DNA from: Actinomycetota bacterium
Lineage (GTDB): Bacteria > Actinomycetota > Actinomycetes > Streptosporangiales > Streptosporangiaceae
Reading direction: 5' to 3'
Length of the DNA stretch: 5,582 nt
Assembly (NCBI GenBank): GCA_003161205.1
Contig: PMOU01000393.1
Span: 6,535-12,116 of the forward strand
The notes under the pieces are model-generated. The model was not told the origin of the DNA. It saw only the letters and a program-made list of their open reading frames with translations, and ran no database searches. This document shows, piece after piece, positions 1 through 5,582 of this stretch (position 1 is its first letter; each line of letters starts with the position of its first letter). A program made the translations under genes and the position numbers.

Positions 1-398
1 TCGAGCATGGCCCGGATCTCGTATTTAAGGCAGAGGAAGATCGACTTGAGGTTGACCGCCACGAGCCGGTCGAAAGTGGCCTCGTCGCAGTCCGCCAGCA
101 GTCTCGTCTCGGTCTCGATCGCCGCCGCGTTGCAGGCGCAGTCCAGGCCGCCGTAGGTCCGCACCGCGGCCTGCACGGCGGCCTCGACGTCGGAGGCCGT
201 GGACACGTCCGTGCGCACGAAGACCGCCTCGCCCCCGTCCCGCTTGATCTTCTCGACGGTCTCCTCGCCCCCGTCAGCGGCGATGTCGGCCGCCACCACC
301 TGTGCCCCGGCCGCCGCGAACGCCTGGGCCGTGGCCCGGCCCATCCCGCCGGCCGCCCCGGTGACCAGCGCGACCTTCCCGTCGAAGGCGCCGCTCAC
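1..398 (-). CDS. Short-chain dehydrogenase/reductase (SDR), N-terminal part, 3' end outside window
   Basis: NAD(P)-dependent oxidoreductase of the classical SDR family, interconverting an alcohol and a ketone; cytosolic. Only the first 132 residues are visible. They form most of the Rossmann fold: the nucleotide-binding loop TGAAGGMG at residues 13-20; an Asp at residue 38 at the end of the second beta strand, which in this family favours NAD over NADP; DV at 64-65, which contacts the adenine; NAAA at 90-93, matching the NNAG-type motif; and VN at 115-116, whose Asn belongs to the catalytic tetrad. The catalytic Ser and YxxxK lie past the left edge, so activity and substrate cannot be judged. 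The GTG start at 398 overlaps the stop of the upstream flavoprotein gene in a GTGA, implying translational coupling, and it has a GGAGG seven bases upstream. With a KstD-like neighbour, a hydroxysteroid-type dehydrogenase is one option, but SDR substrate specificity cannot be read from sequence. The family call is firm and the substrate unknown. Confidence 0.93.
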   Translation of the reverse strand, partial: MSGAFDGKVALVTGAAGGMGRATAQAFAAAGAQVVAADIAADGGEETVEKIKRDGGEAVFVRTDVSTASDVEAAVQAAVRTYGGLDCACNAAAIETETRLLADCDEATFDRLVAVNLKSIFLCLKYEIRAML

Positions 399-2011
399 GA
401 TCCCGCCTCCGCCGCGTGCCGGCCGGCCAGGTAACCGAACACGATGGCCGGCCCGAGCGTCCCCCCGGCCCCGCCGTACGTCATGCCCATGGCCGAGGCC
501 ATGGCGTTCCCGGCCGCGTACAGCCCCGGAATCGGTCGGCCGTCGACGTCTCGGACCTGCCCGTTCCCGTCGGTGCGCGGCCCGCCCTTGGTGCCGAGCA
601 CACCCGAGTACACCTGCACCGCGTAGAACGGCGGGCTGTCCAGCGGGCCCAGGGTGGCCGCGGGCCCGGGACCGAAGGCCGGATCCCCCCACCAGCGGTC
701 ATGGACGCTGTTCCCGCGCCCGAAGTCGGTGTCCTGACCGAGCGCGGACTGCTCGTTCCACCGGGCCACGGTCTGCTCCAGCGCCTCGGCCGGGACATCG
801 ATGGCCGAGGCCAGCGCCGCGACGGTCGGCGCCTCCGTCATCCAGTCCGGGGTGGCTCCCGCGCCCTTGAAGCCTGCCAGGCCGTACCGGGTCAGGTAGT
901 GCCGGTCGAAGATCATCCACGCGGGATGGTTGATGTAGGAGTAGGTGCTCACGTCGATCACGTGGAAGGCGGCTCCCAGCGCGTTGTAGTTCGCCGCCTC
1001 GTTGGTGAACCGGCGGCCCCGCCGGTTCACCATGATGCAGTGCGGGCGGGTGCGCTCGCCGTTGACCTGCCAGGTGGCCATCTGGCCGCCCACCGGCACG
1101 TCGATCGTGGCCACCCACCACCCCTCGCGCATGTTGCCCAGGGACGCGCCGACCCGCATCGCCATCTTCAGGCCGTCGCCGGTGTTGGTGGGGACGGACG
1201 CGGAGCGCGCCAGCGGGCCGCGGATGAACGCCCGGACCAGCTCCGGATCCCACTCGAAGCCGCCGGTCGCGATGATCACGCCGCGGGCGGCGCCCACCTC
1301 AACGGGACCGTCGGCCGTCTCGAACCGGACCCCGCTGATCCGCCGCCCGTCCCGTAGCAGCTCGACCGCGCGCATGCCGGTGCGCGGCTCGATGCCGCGG
1401 TCCAGGCAGCCCTTGAGCAGCGGTCCGATCAGGCCCTGCCCGGCCCCGCGCTCGTCCCGGATCTTGCGCCGCTCCAGTTCGGCGGGGTCGACGCCCTGCG
1501 GCGCGCCGCGGCCCAGGCTGGTCTCGCTCATCATGATGTTGCCCGACAGCTGCGGTCCTACCGTGACCCGGTGCTGCCAGGGGCCGAGTTCGACGAAAGG
1601 GAACAGCGGGCACTCCATCGACCGGCCCCCGCCCGGTTTGGCGCCGGGGTGCTCGGGATGGTAGTCCGGGAAGTCCTTGATGATCTGGAACTGGACCGGG
1701 GTGCTGCGCTCCAGCCAGGTCACCACCTCGGGCCCGGCGTCGATCAGCGCCGTGGCCAGGTCCTCCTCGATGAGCCCGTTGGACAGCGACCGGAAGTAGG
1801 CCAGCACCTCCTCCCGGCGGTCCTCGATGCCGAGCTCGGCCATGTGCGGGTTCATCGGGATCCATACCATGCCGCCGGACCAGGCGCTGGTGCCGCCGAC
1901 CGTATCGGCCTTCTCGAACAGCCCCACGCTGGCGCCCCCGGCGGACGCCCGGATCGCGGCGGTCAGCGCCGCGGCGCCGGTACCCAGGACGATGACGTCG
2001 AACGTTTCCAC
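395..2011 (-). CDS. FAD-dependent oxidoreductase, 3-ketosteroid dehydrogenase-like (FAD_binding_2 family)
   Basis: Flavoprotein of the family that holds 3-ketosteroid delta1- and delta4-dehydrogenases and fumarate-reductase-like enzymes; it probably introduces a C=C bond next to a ketone. From the GTG start it has 538 residues, a normal KstD length. The FAD-binding Rossmann motif GTGAAA is at residues 10-15, with ribose-binding Glu33 and the GGTSAWSGGMVWIP loop at 39-52. The second FAD segment, IIATGGFE, is at 246-253. The C-terminal GLYAAGN (496-502) and TYGGAGGTLGPA (511-522) closely match the KstD C-terminal signature. Tyr512 and Gly516 align with the KstD Tyr487/Gly491 pair; Tyr117 (DYHPE) and Tyr342 (NEAANY) fall where the other catalytic tyrosines lie. 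This alignment is from memory. The start was chosen at GTG 2011, which has GAAGGAGT just upstream; an in-frame TTG at 2032 lacks a good site. It is the first gene of a minus-strand pair with the SDR. KstD motifs are changed in places (GTSAWSGG for STARSGG; YGGAGG for YAGPGA), so the substrate may not be a steroid. Confidence 0.9.
   Translation of the reverse strand: METFDVIVLGTGAAALTAAIRASAGGASVGLFEKADTVGGTSAWSGGMVWIPMNPHMAELGIEDRREEVLAYFRSLSNGLIEEDLATALIDAGPEVVTWLERSTPVQFQIIKDFPDYHPEHPGAKPGGGRSMECPLFPFVELGPWQHRVTVGPQLSGNIMMSETSLGRGAPQGVDPAELERRKIRDERGAGQGLIGPLLKGCLDRGIEPRTGMRAVELLRDGRRISGVRFETADGPVEVGAARGVIIATGGFEWDPELVRAFIRGPLARSASVPTNTGDGLKMAMRVGASLGNMREGWWVATIDVPVGGQMATWQVNGERTRPHCIMVNRRGRRFTNEAANYNALGAAFHVIDVSTYSYINHPAWMIFDRHYLTRYGLAGFKGAGATPDWMTEAPTVAALASAIDVPAEALEQTVARWNEQSALGQDTDFGRGNSVHDRWWGDPAFGPGPAATLGPLDSPPFYAVQVYSGVLGTKGGPRTDGNGQVRDVDGRPIPGLYAAGNAMASAMGMTYGGAGGTLGPAIVFGYLAGRHAAEAGS
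406..410 (-). promoter_or_regulatory. Ribosome binding site of the SDR gene
   Basis: GGAGG on the minus strand, seven bases before the GTG at 398. It sits inside the last codons of the flavoprotein gene. Together with the GTGA overlap it fixes the SDR start and supports coupled translation of the two genes. Confidence 0.7.
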
Positions 2012-2015
2012 CGGG

Positions 2016-2023
2016 ACTCCTTC
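2016..2023 (-). promoter_or_regulatory. Ribosome binding site that decides the flavoprotein start
   Basis: GAAGGAGT on the minus strand, four bases before the GTG at 2011. A longer reading from the TTG at 2032 would put this strong site inside the coding region and would have no comparable site of its own. The GTG is therefore the better start, shortening the protein by seven residues. Confidence 0.7.
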
Positions 2024-2067
2024 GCTCAACAACCGGAGTTTTTATTCAATCACTACATAAAGGGCTC

Positions 2068-2096
2068 TAGTCATGCCCGGCCGCGGTCTCTAGCAT
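2068..2096 (+). promoter_or_regulatory. Candidate sigma70-type promoter for the kinase unit
   Basis: TAGTCA (2068-2073) and TAGCAT (2091-2096) are 17 bases apart. Each matches four of six positions of the -35 (TTGACA) and -10 (TATAAT) consensus. Transcription would start near 2103, about 30 bases before the GTG start. Each hexamer begins inside a copy of CTCTAG (2065-2070 and 2088-2093). Matches of this quality arise by chance, so this is tentative. Confidence 0.25.
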
Positions 2097-2123
2097 CGAT
2101 TTCAGCCCTTCAGGCGACGTTGC

Positions 2124-2129
2124 AGGAGG
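2124..2129 (+). promoter_or_regulatory. Ribosome binding site of the kinase gene
   Basis: AGGAGG ends four bases before the GTG at 2134. The spacing is slightly tight, but the match to the anti-Shine-Dalgarno sequence is excellent and it supports this start. Confidence 0.65.
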
Positions 2130-2133
2130 CACT

Positions 2134-3126
2134 GTGATCGACGAACCGCAACTGCAGAAATTCCTGGACCACGTGGCAGGCGGCCGCGGTGGCACGGTCA
2201 CGGTGTTCCGGCCGATCGCCGGCGGCTACAGCCGTCTGTCCGCGCTGGCCACGGTGCGCTGGGCGGACGGGTCGCAGGAGTCCTTCGTGCTGCGGTCGGA
2301 TCCGCCGCCGGACACCGGGGTCTTCGACAGCGACCGGGACACCGAATGGCGGCTGCTGGAGGCGATCTCGGGAAAGCTGCCGATCCACACGCCCAGGCCC
2401 CGGTGGTACGACGCGACCGGGCAGCATCTCGGGTCCAAGTGCATGATCGTCGACTTCTTCCCCGGCCGGCCACTGTGCGACATCGCCCAGGAGCCGGGCC
2501 GGCTGCCCCGCGCCGCCCAGATCTACGTCGACACCCTGGCGGAGGTGCACCGGACCCCGCTCGACGTGCTGCCGCCCGGGCTGGAGCGGCCGCCGGACTG
2601 GGAGACCTACATCGATGACCTGGTCGGGCACCTCAGCCGGCTCGACCGCGATATCGCGGACAGCAACCCCGCCCTGCACTTCGTGGCGGCTCAGCTGGCC
2701 GCCCACCGGCCGCCTCCGGTGCCGCTCACCTTCGTGCACGGCGACGCGCAGCCGGCCAACATCCTGGTGCCGGACGACGGGCCGGTGCTGATGATCGACT
2801 GGGAGTTCGCGCGCGTCGGCGACCCGCGCGAGGACCTCGGCTACTACAGCCACCTGCCCGTCCCGCCGAACCTGTACCAGGCCGATCCGGCCGGTTTCCT
2901 GGCCCGCTACCGGGAGCGCACCGGGCTGACCGAGGCGCAGGTGAACGAGGACACCGTCTCCTACTTCTACGTCCTGGGCATGGCCCGGCTGCTGGGCCAG
3001 ATGTTCGACGCCACCGACGCGCTGGCCCAGGGGCAGTCGCGGGGCGTGATGGCGACCTACATGATGAACGGCATCTCGGCCACGACGAACGCGTTCGTCG
3101 AGGTCGCCCGGCAACTGTCCAGCTGA
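2134..3126 (+). CDS. Phosphotransferase family protein (APH fold, ACAD10/11-LvaA type kinase)
   Basis: A 330-residue cytosolic kinase-like enzyme of the aminoglycoside phosphotransferase family. The N-lobe carries the nucleotide-binding strands (FRPIAGGYSRLSALATV, 25-41). FVLRSDPP at 51-58 has Arg54 about where antibiotic kinases have their ATP-binding Lys. The hinge region is MIVDFFPGRPL, 104-114. The catalytic loop VHGDAQPANIL (201-211) supplies Asp204 as base and Asn209 as metal ligand. MIDWEFARVGDPREDLGYY (220-238) supplies metal-binding Asp222. All catalytic residues are intact. The VLR..PP strand and the IDWE..RVGDP..DLGYY block are typical of the group related to the kinase domain of mammalian ACAD10/11 and bacterial LvaA, which phosphorylate hydroxyacyl-CoAs before phosphate elimination. 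It is therefore more likely a catabolic kinase than an antibiotic resistance gene. It starts at GTG with AGGAGG upstream, and leads a two-gene unit with the small protein that follows 12 bases later. The substrate is unknown; a hydroxyacyl-CoA is inferred from the family. Confidence 0.88.
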   Translation: MIDEPQLQKFLDHVAGGRGGTVTVFRPIAGGYSRLSALATVRWADGSQESFVLRSDPPPDTGVFDSDRDTEWRLLEAISGKLPIHTPRPRWYDATGQHLGSKCMIVDFFPGRPLCDIAQEPGRLPRAAQIYVDTLAEVHRTPLDVLPPGLERPPDWETYIDDLVGHLSRLDRDIADSNPALHFVAAQLAAHRPPPVPLTFVHGDAQPANILVPDDGPVLMIDWEFARVGDPREDLGYYSHLPVPPNLYQADPAGFLARYRERTGLTEAQVNEDTVSYFYVLGMARLLGQMFDATDALAQGQSRGVMATYMMNGISATTNAFVEVARQLSS

Positions 3127-3132
3127 AGGAGG
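3126..3132 (+). promoter_or_regulatory. Ribosome binding site of the small downstream gene
   Basis: AAGGAGG begins on the last base of the kinase stop codon and ends six bases before the ATG at 3139, an ideal arrangement. The junction implies co-transcription and probably efficient re-initiation after the kinase. Confidence 0.75.
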
Positions 3133-3138
3133 AGCCCC

Positions 3139-3600
3139 ATGCTTTCCCGGCCCACGACCGAGCAGATCCTGCTGGACTGCTGCCGCGAGCTGATGACCAA
3201 TGTGCTGCCGTCGCTGACCGACGCGACCGCCCAGGTCTCGGTGATCATGGTCGAGACAGTGCTGCGGAACACGGCGGTCCGCGCCGCGCACGAGGTGGCC
3301 TGGATGCGAGAGGAGACCGCCGAGATCGAGGGTTACGCGCAGGCGGTCGCGGGCCAGACGCCCGGAACCGCATCACTCGAAGCAGCGCTGGCCGCGCTGG
3401 CCGCCGCGCCGCGTGACAGCCTGCACCTGGATGACGTGGTGGAGACGTACTGCCGGGCGGGCAACGCCCTGTCGGCCGCACTGGAGACCGCCGTGGCCGG
3501 GGGACTGGCGGCCCTGGTCCGGCGCGGCGAGGAGCTCCTGGATGTCCGTTCCGGTCACGAAACCGAGGTCATGGCCGGCTGGAGCCCCACCGGCCGCTGA
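3139..3600 (+). CDS. Small helical protein of unknown function, possible partner of the upstream kinase
   Basis: A 153-residue (about 16 kDa) acidic, soluble protein with no signal peptide or membrane segment. No catalytic motif is recognised. The pattern is mostly amphipathic helix: RPTTEQILLDCCREL (4-18), a VLPSLTD turn (22-28), a long helix over about 29-62 containing LRNTAVRAAHEVAWMREE, then an Ala/Leu-rich helix (79-90) and two further helices (96-118, 119-134). It has three cysteines (14, 15, 105). The N-terminal pattern, an RPT-type start, an EL helix, VLP, then a long helix with AAHE, resembles small proteins encoded next to ACAD10/11-type phosphotransferases (the DUF6285-like group, recalled from memory). 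The 12-base gap, strong AAGGAGG site and shared strand make it the second gene of the kinase unit. In levulinate catabolism a small protein, LvaB, supports the kinase LvaA; a similar accessory role here is inference. The coding call is firm: GC-rich third positions, good start and a terminator-like hairpin right after the stop. Confidence 0.85.
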   Translation: MLSRPTTEQILLDCCRELMTNVLPSLTDATAQVSVIMVETVLRNTAVRAAHEVAWMREETAEIEGYAQAVAGQTPGTASLEAALAALAAAPRDSLHLDDVVETYCRAGNALSAALETAVAGGLAALVRRGEELLDVRSGHETEVMAGWSPTGR

Positions 3601-3601
3601 C

Positions 3602-3633
3602 CGGCCGCCCCCCTTGGTTGGCCAGGGCGGCCG
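3602..3633. terminator. GC-rich hairpin between convergent genes, likely bidirectional terminator
   Basis: CGGCCGCCC (3602-3610) and GGGCGGCCG (3625-3633) form a perfect 9-bp stem with a 14-base loop. The loop can add a small TGG/CCA extension. The hairpin starts one base after the stop region of the plus-strand unit and lies 15 bases past the stop of the minus-strand decarboxylase gene, the right place to end both transcripts. There is no U-tract on either strand, as is common for actinomycete terminators, so termination strength is uncertain. Confidence 0.55.
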
Positions 3634-3635
3634 CG

Positions 3636-3654
3636 GGGTTACTCAGGGTTACTC
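3636..3654. repeat. Tandem 9-base direct repeat at the decarboxylase stop
   Basis: GGGTTACTC occurs at 3636-3644 and again at 3646-3654, a period of ten bases. The right copy carries the TAA stop of the minus-strand decarboxylase gene. Read on that strand, a second in-frame stop (TGA, 3643-3645) follows one codon later. It looks like a small local duplication; no function is evident. Confidence 0.6.
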
Positions 3655-5582
3655 GCGGGGAGCCGCCTGGCGGGCGGTCGCCGCGATGTCCAGGGCCTTG
3701 CCCACGTAGACCCGGTAGCCGAGATCGTGCCGGTACCCGTGAATCTCGGGAGTGTCCAGACTGCGCATGAAGGACAGGATCTCCTTGCTGAACGACTGCC
3801 CGGGCACCAGCACGGGATAGCCGGGCGGATAGGGCGTGACGTAGGTGGTGGACACGACCTGGTCGCCGTTCTCCACGCGCTGCTCGACTTCGGTTTGCGT
3901 GAGGTACTCGCAGTAGCTGTCGTTGTAAGAAAGGTAGAAGGCCCGCCGCACGTCGCCTTCCAGGGTCGGCATACCTTGGCCGTCGGTGAAGCTCGGGTGG
4001 AAGCCGCTGAAGTCGGGCAGCGGCGCCGACGGCGAGGTCAGCCGGAGTACCGACCGCTCGTGGGCGGCGCGCTCGCCGGGGCTCATGTCGGCCAGCCGGG
4101 CCTCCAGGTCGCGGGCGATCGTGACCAGCACCTCGATCAGGTACGCCACTGAGCTGCGGGTCGTGCCGATCGAGGTCATGAACAGCACCGTGTTCCGGGA
4201 GGTCTTGTTGATCTGCACCCCGTAGCGGTCCATCAGGTGGCTGCGCTTGAACGCGTCGCCCTCGATGCCGGTGGCGCCGATGTAGACGGTTACCCGGGAC
4301 GGGTCCAGCACGAACTCATCGGTCTCCCAGGCCTTAACCCAGTCCACAAGGCCGGACCGCAACGGCTGATCGATGCCCGAGGGCCGGTACTCGGCCGCGA
4401 TCAGGTCGGCGGTGGTCAGGCAGCGCATGTACCGGCTCAGCAGCGGGTGGTTGTTTACGGCGTCGCGCAGCCGCATCGCGCTCTCGATCTGCTTTACTAC
4501 CAGCTCAAAACCCTCCAGTGCGGCCTGTCGGCGGCCCAGGTCCAGGGAGGCGAGGATCTGGTAGTTCGGCGAGGTGGAGGTGTGCGTCATGTAGGCCTCG
4601 TGGAAGGTGTCCTCGACCTTCTGGCTGAAGTCCTGGTCCCAGACGTGGATCATGGAGCCTTGCCGCAGCGAGGTCAGCGTCTTGTGGGTCGACTGGGTGG
4701 AGTACACCCGGACCCGGGCCCGGGCCGGATCGGGGGTCAGCCGCCGGTCCAGCAGCACCTCATCGGCGGCGGCATCGACCGGGCCGAATTCCTCGGCGAA
4801 CTTGTCGTACCGTTCGCGGTAGTCGGGCAGCCGCAGCCGCTCGGCGAGCGTGCGGGCGGCCCGCATGGCGGTGCGGGGCCGGTAGACCGGGTGGAACCGG
4901 GCGAAGGCGAACCAGGCCTCATCCCACAAGAACACCAGGTCGGGCTTGATCGCCAGGCACTCCTCCATCACCCGGCCGACGTCATAGACGATCCCGTCGA
5001 ACGTGCAGTTGGTCAGCAGCAGCATCTTGACCCGGTCCAGCTTGCCCGCCCGCCGCAGCGCCAGCAGCTTGGTCTTGATCTCCCGCAGCGGCACCGCCCC
5101 GTACATCGAGTAGTGATTCAGCGGGTAGGCCTCCAGGTAGGTCACCATCGCCCCGGCCAGCATCAGGCCGTAGTGGTGGGACTGGTGGCAGTTCCGGTCG
5201 ACCAGGACGATGTCGCCGGGTGAGACCAGGGCCTGCACGACGATCTTGTTGGCCGTGGAGGTCCCGTTGGTGACGAAGTAGGTCTGCCGCGAGCCGAACG
5301 TCTTGGCCGCCAGCTGCTGTGCTTCGCGCAGCGGGCCGGTGGGCTCGAGCAGCGAGTCGAGCCCGCCGCAGGTCGCCGACGTCTCGGCCAGGAAGATCTC
5401 CAGGCCGTAGAAGTCGACCATGTCGCGGATCCAGTGCGACTTGACGATCGAATTACCATGCGAGATCGGCAGCGCGTGGAACACCCCGGTCGGCCGGTTG
5501 CTGTAGTTCTTCAGCGCGCTGAAAAACGGCGCGCGATACCGGGCCGCGACGCCGTCCATGATGGACAGGTGCAGCTCCAGCG
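3649..5582 (-). CDS. PLP-dependent Orn/Lys/Arg decarboxylase family protein, N-terminus outside window
   Basis: Fold-type I PLP enzyme of the bacterial ornithine/lysine/arginine decarboxylase family, which converts a basic amino acid to a polyamine or diamine plus CO2. The 643 visible codons run open to the right edge. An ATG at 5559 has no near ribosome site and lies inside family-like sequence, so the true start and wing domain lie beyond the edge. Numbered from that ATG: PFFSAL at 11-16; the PLP-phosphate loop TNGTSTANK (97-105); DRNCHQS (121-127) with the His that stacks on PLP; TNCTFDGIVYD (183-193); Asp213 of LWDEAW, pairing with the PLP nitrogen; and STQSTHK (287-293), where Lys293 is the Schiff-base lysine. 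The C-terminal domain has TPYPPGYPVLVPG (575-587) and EIHGYR (605-610). Oddities: about 50 charged residues (roughly 231-284) sit between DEAW and STHK, and the usual WHxPGH motif reads FHALPISHG. Both suggest an actinobacterial subfamily of unsettled substrate. The gene converges on the kinase unit and is probably unrelated to it. Confidence 0.9.
   Translation of the reverse strand, partial: LELHLSIMDGVAARYRAPFFSALKNYSNRPTGVFHALPISHGNSIVKSHWIRDMVDFYGLEIFLAETSATCGGLDSLLEPTGPLREAQQLAAKTFGSRQTYFVTNGTSTANKIVVQALVSPGDIVLVDRNCHQSHHYGLMLAGAMVTYLEAYPLNHYSMYGAVPLREIKTKLLALRRAGKLDRVKMLLLTNCTFDGIVYDVGRVMEECLAIKPDLVFLWDEAWFAFARFHPVYRPRTAMRAARTLAERLRLPDYRERYDKFAEEFGPVDAAADEVLLDRRLTPDPARARVRVYSTQSTHKTLTSLRQGSMIHVWDQDFSQKVEDTFHEAYMTHTSTSPNYQILASLDLGRRQAALEGFELVVKQIESAMRLRDAVNNHPLLSRYMRCLTTADLIAAEYRPSGIDQPLRSGLVDWVKAWETDEFVLDPSRVTVYIGATGIEGDAFKRSHLMDRYGVQINKTSRNTVLFMTSIGTTRSSVAYLIEVLVTIARDLEARLADMSPGERAAHERSVLRLTSPSAPLPDFSGFHPSFTDGQGMPTLEGDVRRAFYLSYNDSYCEYLTQTEVEQRVENGDQVVSTTYVTPYPPGYPVLVPGQSFSKEILSFMRSLDTPEIHGYRHDLGYRVYVGKALDIAATARQAAPRE

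Larger units (their letters stand above)
2012..2133. promoter_or_regulatory. Divergent intergenic region with AT-rich core
   Basis: This 122-base gap separates the start codons of the minus-strand flavoprotein and the plus-strand kinase, so promoters for both units must lie here or overlap the gene ends. Positions 2036-2061 are strikingly AT-rich against the GC-rich surroundings (runs such as TTTTTATT and ACATAAA), as expected for promoter DNA. TTTAT (2041-2045) and ATAAA (2057-2061) form a loose inverted repeat with an 11-base spacer, which could be a regulator site. No convincing -35/-10 pair for the minus strand was found. No regulator gene is present in the window. Confidence 0.6.

Noticed and set aside
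416..1357. Plus-strand open frame opposite the flavoprotein gene
   Set aside because: It lies entirely antisense to a gene with clear FAD and KstD motifs. The translation is low-complexity Arg/Gly/Pro/His and lacks a convincing ribosome site.
2012..2032. TTG start at 2032 for the flavoprotein, adding seven residues
   Set aside because: The strong GAAGGAGT site lies downstream of this TTG and correctly spaced for the GTG at 2011; no good site precedes the TTG.
2060..2110. Inverted repeat AAGGGCT (2060-2066) / AGCCCTT (2104-2110)
   Set aside because: The arms are perfect but only 7 bases long with a 37-base spacer; a match like this is likely by chance in a region this size and would overlap the candidate promoter.
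2012..2133. KstR-type operator (TnnAACnnGTTnnA), looked for because of the KstD-like gene
   Set aside because: Only AACCGGAGTT (2031-2040) comes near; its spacing is wrong and the outer T/A positions do not fit, so cholesterol-type KstR control is not supported.
2134..3126. Aminoglycoside antibiotic resistance kinase
   Set aside because: The fold is shared, but the VLR..PP strand, the IDWE..RVGDP..DLGYY block and the catabolic neighbours fit the ACAD10/11-LvaA group better than APH(3')-type resistance enzymes.
2110..3291. Long minus-strand open frame opposite the kinase and the small gene
   Set aside because: It is the antisense shadow of two well-supported genes. Its protein is rich in Arg, Gly, Val and His with no recognisable domain, and open antisense frames of this length are common at this GC content.
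4237..5223. Plus-strand open frame opposite the decarboxylase gene
   Set aside because: Antisense to well-conserved PLP enzyme motifs; the translation is compositionally biased with no domain.

Overview
The window is strongly GC-rich, with G or C at nearly every third codon position, GTG starts and strong GGAGG-type ribosome binding sites. This points to a high-GC Actinomycetota (actinomycete). The genus cannot be fixed from this sequence. No rRNA, tRNA, CRISPR array, insertion sequence or phage gene was seen.

Layout from left to right. (1) Positions 1-2011, minus strand: a two-gene unit. A flavoprotein of the 3-ketosteroid dehydrogenase / fumarate-reductase-like (FAD_binding_2) family is followed, with a 4-base GTGA overlap, by a classical NAD-type short-chain dehydrogenase cut off by the left edge. 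(2) Positions 2012-2133: a divergent intergenic region with an AT-rich core that must hold the promoters of both flanking units. (3) Positions 2134-3600, plus strand: a two-gene unit. An aminoglycoside-phosphotransferase-fold kinase of the ACAD10/11-LvaA type is followed 12 bases later by a small, mostly helical protein of unknown function. (4) Positions 3601-3648: a short convergent gap with a 9-bp GC-rich hairpin, probably a shared terminator. (5) Positions 3649-5582, minus strand: a PLP-dependent Orn/Lys/Arg-type decarboxylase whose N-terminal part lies beyond the right edge.

The first four genes look like one divergently transcribed catabolic module. The SDR and flavoprotein would oxidise and desaturate a ketone- or alcohol-bearing, possibly steroid-like, substrate. 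The kinase could phosphorylate a hydroxyl group of a hydroxyacyl-CoA intermediate, as known for ACAD10/11 and bacterial LvaA. The most interesting point is the kinase plus small-protein pair, which resembles the LvaA/LvaB arrangement of levulinate catabolism. If the resemblance is real, the 153-residue protein is a kinase partner and not merely a hypothetical protein. The acyl-CoA dehydrogenase-type partner expected in such a pathway is not in the window. The decarboxylase is on a separate convergent unit and has no evident link to the module.
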